Shown: piece after piece, positions 1 through 6,171 of the stretch
How positions within the stretch are numbered: position 1 is the stretch's first letter
How the letters are laid out: each line of letters opens with the position of its first letter
Assembly: GCA_038236965.1 (NCBI GenBank)
Contig: JBBRZF010000193.1
Span: 1-6,176 of the forward strand
Reading direction: 5' to 3'
Origin: JBBRZF01 sp038236965
Lineage (GTDB): Bacteria > Acidobacteriota > Terriglobia > Terriglobales > Acidobacteriaceae
Length of the DNA: 6,176 nt
The notes under the pieces: model-generated
What the model was told of the DNA's origin: nothing
The model's database searches: none
What the model saw: only the letters and a program-made list of their open reading frames with translations
Position numbers and translations under genes: made by a program

Positions 1-1508
1 CGCACCAGGTACGTCTCGACGTTCAGCGGCTTCCACCCGATGGTGTTGAACGCGAGGAACGCAACGTACGCGAAGTAGCCGGCGTATTTGTTCGGCGACA
101 AGACGTGAATGAAAAACGCCAATACGGCAAGGAAGATGAACAGCGTGAAATCCATGCCGAGCAGCTCGATTACGTAGAGATCCAACTGATAGCGGTAGTA
201 TCCCTGATATGTCTGTACCGCAACGCCGGACGCGATGGCTATGCACTGAATGAGAAAGATCGCTCCTAGCAGCGCGCTCAACTTTGCCGTATATAGCGGC
301 CAATCCGGATTAGGCAACGCGTCGAGGATCTCGTCCATGTGGCTGTCGCGCTCTTTCCAAACGAGCACGCCCGCGTAGTAAGTAATGAGGCTGACGAGGA
401 ACAGGTACAGCGAGCCCTTGATCATTTCGAGCACGTTGTACGTCACGGGGAATGCCGAATTGCCAAGGAACTCGGTGACATTCAGGGCGAGGTTTGGGAT
501 GGTGTTCAACAGGGCGGCGGCGACGATCACGATGAAGGTCGTCGATTTGATCAGGCCGAAAAACTCGACTTTGAGGGTGCCCAAAAACTGCGCCCATTCC
601 ACGGATTTGTCCGCTCCCTTGGCGCAAGAGTTTAAAGCGCATTTGCCGTCGCGGCTCGTTAGAACTTCGGGCACGCTCGGCAGGGGCAGATTTTCCTTGC
701 GCTTGGCAACTCGCTCCGCCGTCGAGAACCGCCAGCAGGAGGCCACGAACACAACAGCCCCGGTGGCCAGCCAAATAAGCCGGTTCCACAAGAACAACCC
801 CTCGAACCCAAGCGGCCGCGCATTACGTTCAGCGACGGTCCAATACTTGGTCATCAACGAGAAGGCCTGTGCACCGAACGGATCGAGCAGGATCGCGACC
901 GTCTCGTTCTTCAGATCGGACATTAACGCAATCGAGACCCCATAGGCGGTGAGTAACACCAGCGCGCCAACGAACGACGTGATGGTGCTGCGCGTGAGCG
1001 CGGCGATCGAGAACAGAATCGCGCCTACGAACAGCGCGTTCGGAATGGCGAACAGAAGCACGCCATAGACGTGCGCCATGCCGGAAACAGGTCCCCAGCG
1101 TTCGGCGTCGATCCATGGCATCCACTTGCCCGCAATGACTCCCATGGAGACCCCGAGCATAGGGATTACGGCAACAACGGCTGCGCCCAGAAAGCGGCCG
1201 GTCAGGAAATCCCATTTGCTAACGGGCGTAGTGAAGACGATCTGATACGTGTTGCAGGCGAAGTCGCGCGCCGCGGCCGAGTTCACGAAGGCAGTGGTCA
1301 TGAGCAGCGTCAGGACGCTGATGACCGCATAGTAGTTCTGAATCACGAAAGGCGCGTTGCGATTCGTATTCTGTAGCGCATTGCCCACGCGGACGTGATC
1401 CGAACTCACCGCGCCGAAGATCATCAGCGCGATGATCGCCAGGAAGATCCATACCATCCAGCCGCGCAGCCAATACTTGAGTTCAAACCAGAAGATGTTT
1501 TTCCACAT
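1..1508 (-). CDS. ABC-2 type exporter permease, N-terminal part of a probable permease/M1 aminopeptidase fusion (cut by window edge)
   Basis: One uninterrupted frame of 502 codons runs off the left edge. It starts at the ATG whose A is shared with the ATPase TGA stop (TGATG), so translation is probably coupled. The start MWKNIFWFELKYWLRG is typical of ABC-2 permeases: an amphipathic stretch before the first membrane helix. I see about ten or eleven hydrophobic segments, near residues 17-36, 58-78, 104-127, 146-170, 174-195, 238-258, 323-343, 363-384, 406-430, 448-470 and 475-492. They form two six-helix-like halves, and residues 261-310 are a polar loop. The second half restarts with the WKERDSHMDEILDALP segment (384-399), which is characteristic of the large permeases that continue into a zinc M1-family aminopeptidase domain, usually 1,100-1,250 residues in all. 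The peptidase part would lie beyond position 1 and is not seen. The product is an inner-membrane exporter subunit working with the adjacent ATPase. Its substrate is unknown. No lesion is visible. Confidence 0.88.
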   Translation of the reverse strand, partial: MWKNIFWFELKYWLRGWMVWIFLAIIALMIFGAVSSDHVRVGNALQNTNRNAPFVIQNYYAVISVLTLLMTTAFVNSAAARDFACNTYQIVFTTPVSKWDFLTGRFLGAAVVAVIPMLGVSMGVIAGKWMPWIDAERWGPVSGMAHVYGVLLFAIPNALFVGAILFSIAALTRSTITSFVGALVLLTAYGVSIALMSDLKNETVAILLDPFGAQAFSLMTKYWTVAERNARPLGFEGLFLWNRLIWLATGAVVFVASCWRFSTAERVAKRKENLPLPSVPEVLTSRDGKCALNSCAKGADKSVEWAQFLGTLKVEFFGLIKSTTFIVIVAAALLNTIPNLALNVTEFLGNSAFPVTYNVLEMIKGSLYLFLVSLITYYAGVLVWKERDSHMDEILDALPNPDWPLYTAKLSALLGAIFLIQCIAIASGVAVQTYQGYYRYQLDLYVIELLGMDFTLFIFLAVLAFFIHVLSPNKYAGYFAYVAFLAFNTIGWKPLNVETYLV

Positions 1509-2380
1509 CACTGCAACCCCGCGATGCGCGTGAAGAACACGTCTTCCAGTCCGGCCGCGACGGGATCGAAGCCATCGCCGGGCGAGCCTTCGCTGTAGAC
1601 GTGAATCAGTGGCCGGCCGGCGATCAGCTTATTGGAGATGACGCGATAGCTTTGTTCGTGCGCCTTCAACTCGGCCTTGGGAACAACCTTTTTCCAGACG
1701 CGGCCATCCAGGCTAAGTACGGCATCGTCGGGCGATCCGGCGAATCGCACGCGGCCTTCGTGAATGATCGCCATCGTGGTGCATAGTTCCATCACGTCCT
1801 CGACGATGTGGGTGGAAAGGATGACGATCACGTTCTCGCCGATCTCAGCGAGAAGATTATAGAAGCGGTTGCGCTCGCCCGGGTCCAACCCCGCGGTCGG
1901 TTCATCGACGATCAGCAATTTCGGATTCCCGATCAACGCCTGTCCGATGCCGAAGCGCTGCCGCATCCCGCCGGAATAACTCGCCAGCGCCTTCTTGCGG
2001 TGGTCCCATAGGTTCACGCGCTTGAGCAGGGCATCGACAATGTCCTTCCGTTCGCCACGGCTGACAATGCCTTTGAGCAGAGCCAGATGATCGAGCATGT
2101 CCACGCAGGAGATGTGCGGATAGACGCCGAAATCCTGCGGCAGGTAGCCGAGTAGTTTGCGGAGTTCGCCTTTCTGCTTGAGCACATCGAGGCTGCCGAG
2201 GGTGACCGAGCCGCTGTCGGGTTCCTGCAAGGTGGCGATGGTCCGCATTAATGTCGATTTGCCCGCGCCGTTGGGACCGAGCAGTCCGTACATGCCTCGC
2301 GGGATGGTGAGCGAAACGTCGTCGAGCGCTTTGACGCCATTTGGGTAAGTCTTCGACAGGCTTTCAATTTTCAGTTCCAT
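1508..2380 (-). CDS. ABC exporter ATP-binding subunit
   Basis: A complete 290-residue ABC ATPase that powers the permease encoded immediately downstream. All nucleotide-binding elements are present in order: Walker A GPNGAGKST (35-43), Q-loop glutamine 82 in YLPQDFGVYP, signature YSGGMRQR (135-142), Walker B LLIVDEP (155-161), D-loop AGLD (163-166) and H-loop histidine 191 in STHIVEDV. Length and pattern match the exporter ATPases (CcmA/NatA-like) that partner ABC-2 permeases. After about residue 215 an extra C-terminal segment of some 70 residues follows, as is common in this group. The ATG at 2378-2380 is chosen because the family begins with a short strand (MELKIESLSKTYPNG) right there. 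No strong ribosome-binding site precedes it. Its TGA overlaps the permease ATG by one base, so the two genes form an operon. Divergent from the cupin gene with only 23 bases between. The specific substrate cannot be told. Confidence 0.96.
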   Translation of the reverse strand: MELKIESLSKTYPNGVKALDDVSLTIPRGMYGLLGPNGAGKSTLMRTIATLQEPDSGSVTLGSLDVLKQKGELRKLLGYLPQDFGVYPHISCVDMLDHLALLKGIVSRGERKDIVDALLKRVNLWDHRKKALASYSGGMRQRFGIGQALIGNPKLLIVDEPTAGLDPGERNRFYNLLAEIGENVIVILSTHIVEDVMELCTTMAIIHEGRVRFAGSPDDAVLSLDGRVWKKVVPKAELKAHEQSYRVISNKLIAGRPLIHVYSEGSPGDGFDPVAAGLEDVFFTRIAGLQ

Positions 2381-2424
2381 AATCTGATATCGTAGAAATC
2401 CGAATGAAGAAACTACTCATTGTA
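2353..2424. promoter_or_regulatory. Compact divergent control region between ATPase and cupin genes (weak promoter candidates)
   Basis: Only 23 bases (2381-2403) separate two divergent start codons, so any promoters must overlap coding sequence. For the cupin gene, TCGACA (2353-2358) and CATAAT (2378-2383) each match five of six bases of the sigma-70 consensus, with a long 19-base spacer; the -10 box would lie over the ATPase start codon. For the ATPase, TACAAT on the minus strand (2424-2419) is a five-of-six -10 box inside the cupin gene, with no good -35 box. Neither gene has a clear Shine-Dalgarno sequence. Both calls are weak. The tight geometry itself is seen directly. Confidence 0.22.
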
Positions 2425-3279
2425 CTGCCAATGCTCCTGGGCGCGGAAGAAATGATTGCGCCCAAGGGACAATCGAAATATGTCGCGCCGCACAAGCCGG
2501 TCACTCGTTACGCCGCCTTGAAGTCGAGCCATGCCGGACAAGCGGAATGGCGGCAGGTGATCGTTGACGACGAACACCTGCGCAGCGAGTACATCCAGAT
2601 GAAGCCGGGCCGCAAGACGCCGCGTCTGCTGCATCCGGACACTCGTGCATGGTGGGTGGTGATGGAGGGCGAGATCCGATTTGAGATCGAAAAGCAGGAG
2701 CCGTTCACGGCGAAGAAGGGCTCGATGGTTCAGGTTCCGTTTGCGACGCTGTACACGATGGAGGTTGTCGGGGACAAACCGGCGATCGTCTTCGAAACCA
2801 ATATCGCGGGTGCGAAGACTCTGTACGAGAAGGGCTACGAGCCTCCGAAGCTTCCCGGCGCGGAGTGGATCAAGGTGAATTTCCGGCGCAAGATGGGCGA
2901 GTACGACAAGGGCAACAAGCCGCATGTGACCTTTGATGAAGCCGCGCAGTTAAACGAACAGGGCAAGGTGAAGGGGACGCAGCGCATCGTGGAAGATGCG
3001 CGTGGCGCGGCGAATTTCATATATGGGTATGAGAAGAATCTGCCCAAGCTCGACCCGAAGGTGAAGGGTCATTATCATGCGGAGTGCGCGGAATACTGGC
3101 TGATCATGGCTGGACAGATCCGCTATCCGCTGGAAGGGCAAGGGGTGATTATCGCCGAGGTGGGCGATGTTGTTTACGCGCCGAAGTACACGTGGCATGC
3201 TCCGCGATGGTATGGGCCGGGGCCTTCGTGCAGGTTGGCGATGAACGGGTATCCGGAGATTGCGCATTTGTTTGAGTAG
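2404..3279 (+). CDS. Two-domain cupin protein, probably exported
   Basis: A 291-residue bicupin. The start MKKLLIVLPMLLGAEE looks like a very short Sec signal peptide (two lysines, about ten hydrophobic residues, possible cleavage after Ala14), suggesting a periplasmic location. Barrel 2 (about 215-290) carries the full cupin pattern: motif 1 GHYHAECAEYWLIMAGQIR with His223, His225, Glu230 and Gly237, and motif 2 GDVVYAPKYTWHAPR with Gly254, Pro260 and His265. This gives the usual three-His/one-Glu metal site. Barrel 1 (about 60-132) aligns by spacing: His77 matches His225 and Gly89 matches Gly237. However, the positions of His223, Glu230 and His265 are Leu75, Ala82 and Tyr117, so its metal site is lost and it is probably structural or ligand-binding. 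The substrate and reaction are unknown, and cupins range from dioxygenases and isomerases to non-enzymes. The gene is divergent from the ABC operon, convergent with the glycan cassette, and appears intact. Confidence 0.88.
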   Translation: MKKLLIVLPMLLGAEEMIAPKGQSKYVAPHKPVTRYAALKSSHAGQAEWRQVIVDDEHLRSEYIQMKPGRKTPRLLHPDTRAWWVVMEGEIRFEIEKQEPFTAKKGSMVQVPFATLYTMEVVGDKPAIVFETNIAGAKTLYEKGYEPPKLPGAEWIKVNFRRKMGEYDKGNKPHVTFDEAAQLNEQGKVKGTQRIVEDARGAANFIYGYEKNLPKLDPKVKGHYHAECAEYWLIMAGQIRYPLEGQGVIIAEVGDVVYAPKYTWHAPRWYGPGPSCRLAMNGYPEIAHLFE

Positions 3280-3281
3280 GA

Positions 3282-3312
3282 GTTGTGGCGCTTATCGGAT
3301 TACGCACACAAC
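3282..3312 (+). terminator. Stem-loop just after the cupin stop codon, possible terminator
   Basis: GTTGTG (3282-3287) pairs with CACAAC (3307-3312). Inside this, GCG (3288-3290) pairs with CGC (3303-3305) across a single bulged A, leaving a 12-base loop. The stem begins three bases after the cupin TAG. No run of T follows, so it is not a classical intrinsic terminator. It could act as a 3'-end-stabilising hairpin or simply be chance. Confidence 0.25.
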
Positions 3313-3436
3313 GCCTTGTCCTCTGAGCTTGGACAGGGGAAGACGTTGATGCCCTATTGGATATTGGGCGATTCAGGTAGCGGCGGAATCATCGGCGAAC
3401 GACATTGGGCAATTGACGTATCGCGGGCTTATCGGA
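3290..3436 (+). repeat. Two copies of the 10-mer GCTTATCGGA
   Basis: Exact copies lie at 3290-3299 and 3427-3436, 137 bases apart, both in the intergenic gap. The first overlaps the inner stem and loop of the hairpin after the cupin gene. By a rough count, an exact 10-base pair within such a short gap has odds well under one in ten, so it is only mildly notable. No function is assigned. Confidence 0.4.
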
Positions 3437-3487
3437 AGTGCGCCCCGTCGGCGGAATTGGATCACGGGTGAGCACTCATAAATGAAG

Positions 3488-3535
3488 TGTACCGAGCCAC
3501 CTTCCGAACCTCGCGATGTATCGCGGCGTGGTACA
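3488..3535. repeat. Nested inverted repeats between convergent genes
   Basis: The outer arms TGTACC (3488-3493) and GGTACA (3530-3535) enclose CGCGA (3512-3516), loop TGTA, TCGCG (3521-3525). An alternative outer pairing is CCAC (3497-3500) with GTGG (3528-3531). Lying between two converging genes, the structure could work as a bidirectional 3'-end signal, although it has no T-tract on either side. Confidence 0.35.
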
Positions 3536-3636
3536 CACAAAATCTATCCAGCAGCCATGCAAAGCGCATCCACTGGAAGGGCATCGCGTGGCGTACCCTC
3601 TCAGCGAGCAGAATGATCGAACACCAATGCGACCTG

Positions 3637-4473
3637 CTATTTGACCGGGGCTGCGCTCAGTGAGTCGAGGATTCTAAACGTCATGCCGCACAATTCCGAG
3701 AATTGTGGCACCGATGTCGCTGGAACCGGATTCTCAGCAAACAGTTCCCAGAGAGGGTCGACCCAATATCCAGGATCCCAAGCGAGGACGGGAATGTTGC
3801 AGGCAAGCGCTTCTTGGTAGGCGATGCCTTGCGTTTCGTGTTCGCAGAGAAAGACCATGGATCGCGAGCGCGAAAGCAAGCCGCCGTATTGAGCGTGGGA
3901 GATGTTCCCGTAAAGCAATCGGTAATGATTCAGCCCTCTGTGTTGGATGTGTTCGATGACTGGCTTGAGGAGATAGCGCTCCTTGACTTCTCGTGTCCAA
4001 CGCAGTTTGTCGTAAATGAGTACGTCGATGTCTTTGTGGCAGTCTCGCGCATCCACCCACTTGTCTGTGTCAATGCCAGCATGCCAGAGGGCACACTTGT
4101 CACCGTAGAATGGGGCGAATACGTCGCGCAGCCATTCGCACGTTAGCAGGTAGTACTTGAAGCGACTATCCTCCATGAGGCGTGGATTAAACCCCGGATG
4201 GTCATACATGCTCGGTCCGAGCAAGGCCGGATTTGCCAAGTCCCAGTTCTTCAGGGCCAGGGGTGTGCCGACCAAGCCCACAGGAAAATCGGGATGGCCG
4301 TGGGCAAGGTCAAAGGCATTCTCATGAACAGTGTATCCCGCCTTTCGGAGTGATTGAACGAGGAGATCGAACCATGCCTGAAAACCGGATATTGTCCGGT
4401 TGAAATCCCGCGTTGGGAAGTCATGTTCATGTCGTCGGTAGAAGAGGAGCACGTCCTTATCGATACTCAGCAT
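3637..4473 (-). CDS. GT4-like glycosyltransferase, C-terminus shorter than expected
   Basis: A 278-residue GT-B-type glycosyltransferase from a nucleotide-sugar-dependent group. The N-terminal part carries a DFPTRDFNRTISGF block (18-31). The C-terminal nucleotide-binding half has FLCEHETQGIAYQEALAC (208-225), whose Glu213 and Glu221 form the EX7E donor-phosphate motif, followed by IPVLAWDPG. The ATG at 4473-4471 gives the natural start MLSIDKDVLLFYRRH; an upstream TTG at 4539 would add 22 low-complexity residues and is not favoured. The start overlaps the end of the upstream family 2 transferase frame by 17 bases, so the genes are coupled. Relatives as I remember them run about 35-50 residues further, into the helix that folds back on the N-domain. 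Here the frame ends after VPQFSELCGMTFRILD plus a few residues, and no continuation is recognisable in the other frames. It probably acted at the cytoplasmic membrane in making a surface glycan. Activity is uncertain. Confidence 0.82.
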   Translation of the reverse strand: MLSIDKDVLLFYRRHEHDFPTRDFNRTISGFQAWFDLLVQSLRKAGYTVHENAFDLAHGHPDFPVGLVGTPLALKNWDLANPALLGPSMYDHPGFNPRLMEDSRFKYYLLTCEWLRDVFAPFYGDKCALWHAGIDTDKWVDARDCHKDIDVLIYDKLRWTREVKERYLLKPVIEHIQHRGLNHYRLLYGNISHAQYGGLLSRSRSMVFLCEHETQGIAYQEALACNIPVLAWDPGYWVDPLWELFAENPVPATSVPQFSELCGMTFRILDSLSAAPVK

Positions 4474-5295
4474 GATGAGTTCTTTCGGTCCCGGGGATGC
4501 GTGAGGACCTGTTCGGGTGTCTGCGCCGTTCTGGTGCAATCATGGTCCGGTAATAATCGGTGTCGACTTGCCGGATAGTACCCCATGGCACTTGCCTGAG
4601 GTGGTGCTGTACATCTGGCGGTATCGGAAAGGGCAGCATCCGAAGGTATGGTCGTACATGTGCACGGCGAGGATACTTTGGAAGAAAGTTCAAAGCGTAG
4701 TTAGGGAATGGGCTTTGATGATGATACTTGAGGTGGTAATGGTGTGGTCCGTGGATACAGCGAGTTAAGTCCGTAGTTCGAATGAAAGGATGGCTCCCAT
4801 CCGGATACGACCCCCATAGACCCGACCGCAGCGGATAACGCGAACATGCGGATCAATCATATACACACCATTCATGTGCGTTTCCCAGCAGTGAATGTAT
4901 TGCTTTGTTGTATAAAGGTGCCACGTAGAAACGCAGAGGGAATTGAGGAGGGGGTCAGCAAAGGTTTCGCAGATGACCGTGCGCAGAGAACTGCTGAACA
5001 TCTCGTCGCTGCCGGCGAGTAGTAAAACGTCACAATTGCACTCGTCAAAGGCGCGTCCTACAATGTAATTTCTCGTTGCCAGTTCCCCTCGTGCGAAGGC
5101 TGGCTCGGCATTTAGGCCACGCTCGATCACGAGTGGCCGCAGTGTGCTGTGCCGCGCTATGTCGGCGGTATCATCGATGGATTGGTCGTCGTAAAGATAG
5201 AGCGAATCCACCCATGACAGGCTGCGGATGACGTCGGCGATGAAAAAACCGGCGTTTTTGACCATGAGCGCGGCGCCAATCCTCAGTGTGGTCAA
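4457..5295 (-). pseudogene. Family 2 glycosyltransferase, split by a one-base frameshift
   Basis: A GT-A family 2 transferase (LgtF/WaaE-like) that would be about 279 residues if repaired. Part one (5295 down to about 4815) begins MTTLRIGAALMVKNAGFF at a TTG overlapping the methyltransferase TGA by two bases. It contains the nucleotide-binding DDQSIDDT (36-43), an acidic pair Asp97-Glu98 at the usual metal-binding position, and DPHVRVIR (148-155), then drifts into nonsense and stops at 4765-4767. Part two, in another frame from about 4810 down to the TAA at 4457-4459, reads YPDGSHPFI, then TRCIHGPHHYHLKYHHQSP, which is the expected C-terminal half with its His-rich block. Restoring one G in the GGGGG run (plus-strand CCCCC, 4811-4815) joins them exactly in frame. 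The product probably added a sugar to a lipid-linked or core glycan. I call it a pseudogene unless the base loss is a sequencing error. A -1 slippage is possible, but no standard slippery heptamer is present. Confidence 0.85.
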
Positions 5296-5885
5296 AGTGA
5301 ATCACCGGATGGATAAACAGCATCTTTGTCGTCAAGGTATCCCTCAATAATGGCTAAGTTCATGTGGCCGATCGTTCTGTGATCAAACGTAAAATGCATG
5401 AAATCCTGAGGTGCCCAAATAGACCGATGCGATTCATGGATCTTGCCATTGACGTCGTACTGGACATACTTGGTGGGATACACAACTATGATCCGCTTGC
5501 AGCGGTATATGTAGAAGTGGAGAGCATTTAGACCCTCCGATTTCAACAGATGCTCCATCACGTCACCGAACACGACCAAGTCGTAGGTCATGCCTTGTGG
5601 CCCGTTGAGGAGCGATTGTACGCTATCAATGACGACTACATCGTACGTCTGCCTGAGGCAAAACCGCTCGACATAACCTCCGTCCACTTCGATGCCTGTA
5701 ATGTGACTGTCAGGGATGAGTCCTCAAATCATCCTCCCGTACTTGCCGGCACCGCACCCGACATCAAGGTACCGTGTGTAGTTCCAAGCCGTCAGCCTGG
5801 TCTTGATAAATGTCGAAGATGTCTGAAGAGTATGGCATAGGTGGTGTCGCAATATATTAAGACTTATCTCCCGGTGGCTGACCAT
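5292..5885 (-). pseudogene. Class I SAM-dependent methyltransferase, interrupted by an in-frame TGA
   Basis: Read through the stop, this is a 197-residue Rossmann-fold methyltransferase. The ATG at 5885-5883 is the only standard start after the upstream in-frame stop. Motif I is YLDVGCGAGKYG (39-50), followed by RMI, then TGA at 5724-5726 (codon 54). The same frame then continues GLIPDSHITGIEVDGGYVERF, with the acidic end of strand 2 at Glu66/Asp68. YDLVVFGDVMEHL (101-113) is strand 4, RIIVVYP (131-137) strand 5, and ESHRSIWAPQDF (151-162) a conserved late block. Homologous-looking sequence on both sides in one frame means a point nonsense change, for example CGA (Arg) to TGA. Restart at the GTG at 5687 would give 131 residues lacking motif I and thus SAM binding. 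TGA ends the ATPase normally, so the code is standard. It is the first gene of the glycan cassette, and its stop overlaps the next gene. It probably methylated a sugar or glycan end. Confidence 0.85.
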
Positions 5886-5948
5886 TAACGAACACGATTT
5901 CCGGTCAAATCGCCCCCTTCCTCTGCGTTCAAGAGGCCCTCATATGAA

Positions 5949-5954
5949 ATTATA
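5949..5954 (-). promoter_or_regulatory. Perfect -10 box (TATAAT) facing the glycan cassette
   Basis: TATAAT reads on the minus strand from 5954 to 5949, preceded by GCGTTG. A start of transcription near 5942 would give a leader of about 57 bases before the methyltransferase ATG. No good -35 box sits 16-18 bases upstream. A purine-rich GAGGAAGGGGG (5923-5913) is in the leader but 27 bases from the ATG, too far for a normal ribosome-binding site. Placement ahead of a three-gene operon supports the call. Confidence 0.38.
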
Positions 5955-6064
5955 CAACGCCGCCGGAACGGGAATTTCGGTCTTGCTGCGTCGGCTGATC
6001 CGAAGCTGAACCCATTTGACGCCTTCGCAAAAATCACCGACCTCGGGTCACCAGAAGTCTACGC

Positions 6065-6096
6065 CTGCTGCGCAGGAAGACGTGCCTGCGCAGTGG
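6065..6096. repeat. GC-rich perfect inverted repeat (hairpin)
   Basis: CTGCGCAGG (6068-6076) is followed after eight bases by its exact reverse complement CCTGCGCAG (6085-6093). The stem can extend three more pairs outward, two of them G-U, to 6065/6096. Each arm also holds the self-palindrome CTGCGCAG, so the same eight bases occur as a direct repeat 18 bases apart. It resembles the short GC-rich intergenic palindromes (REP-like) found in many copies in some genomes. There is no T-tract, so a terminator is less likely. Confidence 0.55.
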
Positions 6097-6138
6097 CAAC
6101 AAATGCTTGGGCGCGGCGGTAGTGTGGGGTGCGCGACT

Positions 6139-6171
6139 CTGACGTCAGGACGAAAAGCTACCCGGCCGGGT
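6139..6171. repeat. Two perfect palindromes, CTGACGTCAG and ACCCGGCCGGGT
   Basis: CTGACGTCAG (6139-6148) and ACCCGGCCGGGT (6160-6171) are exact palindromes of 10 and 12 bases, 11 bases apart. Gapless palindromes of this kind suit dimeric DNA-binding proteins or restriction-methylation targets better than RNA hairpins. No regulator can be named, and the element may continue beyond the right edge. Confidence 0.45.

Larger units (their letters stand above)
3280..3636. other. Intergenic region between convergent genes, no gene seen
   Basis: This 357-base gap lies between the 3' ends of the cupin gene and the last glycosyltransferase. A 62-codon frame opening at a TTG (3283-3471, plus strand) has no recognisable protein character. 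The minus-strand frames past the transferase stop stay open for some 50-60 codons but contain nothing resembling the missing transferase C-terminus. What it does hold is two hairpin candidates and short direct repeats (GCTTATCGGA twice; ATTGGGCGATT at 3363-3373 versus ATTGGGCAATT at 3404-3414). It may be the scar of a deletion or the boundary of the glycan cassette. Confidence 0.5.

Noticed and set aside
385..945. A 186-codon plus-strand open frame, with others at 339-635 (+), 310-789 (-) and 829-1215 (-)
   Set aside because: All lie inside the permease frame and read as Arg/Ser/Pro-rich sequence without family character, while the minus-strand permease frame is hydrophobic and continuous.
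3283..3471. A 62-codon plus-strand open frame after the cupin gene
   Set aside because: It starts at TTG with the AGGAG only one base away, shows no recognisable protein features and overlaps the hairpin region.
4474..4539. Upstream TTG start adding 22 residues to the last glycosyltransferase
   Set aside because: The added residues lie wholly within the coding part of the upstream transferase and look unstructured; the ATG at 4473 matches where the family begins.
4765..4815. Programmed -1 ribosomal frameshifting in the family 2 glycosyltransferase
   Set aside because: The site T-GGG-GGT does not fit the X-XXY-YYZ heptamer and no obvious stimulatory structure follows; simple base loss in a homopolymer is the better reading.
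5724..5726. TGA recoded as an amino acid
   Set aside because: TGA is a normal terminator for the ATPase and methyltransferase here, and no selenocysteine-type context or homologous cysteine position is recognisable.
5767..5838. Short minus-strand frame from an ATG at 5838, reading MPYSSDIFDIYQDQ
   Set aside because: It stops after 24 codons and is one frame off the methyltransferase; the frame from 5885 runs directly into SAM motif I.
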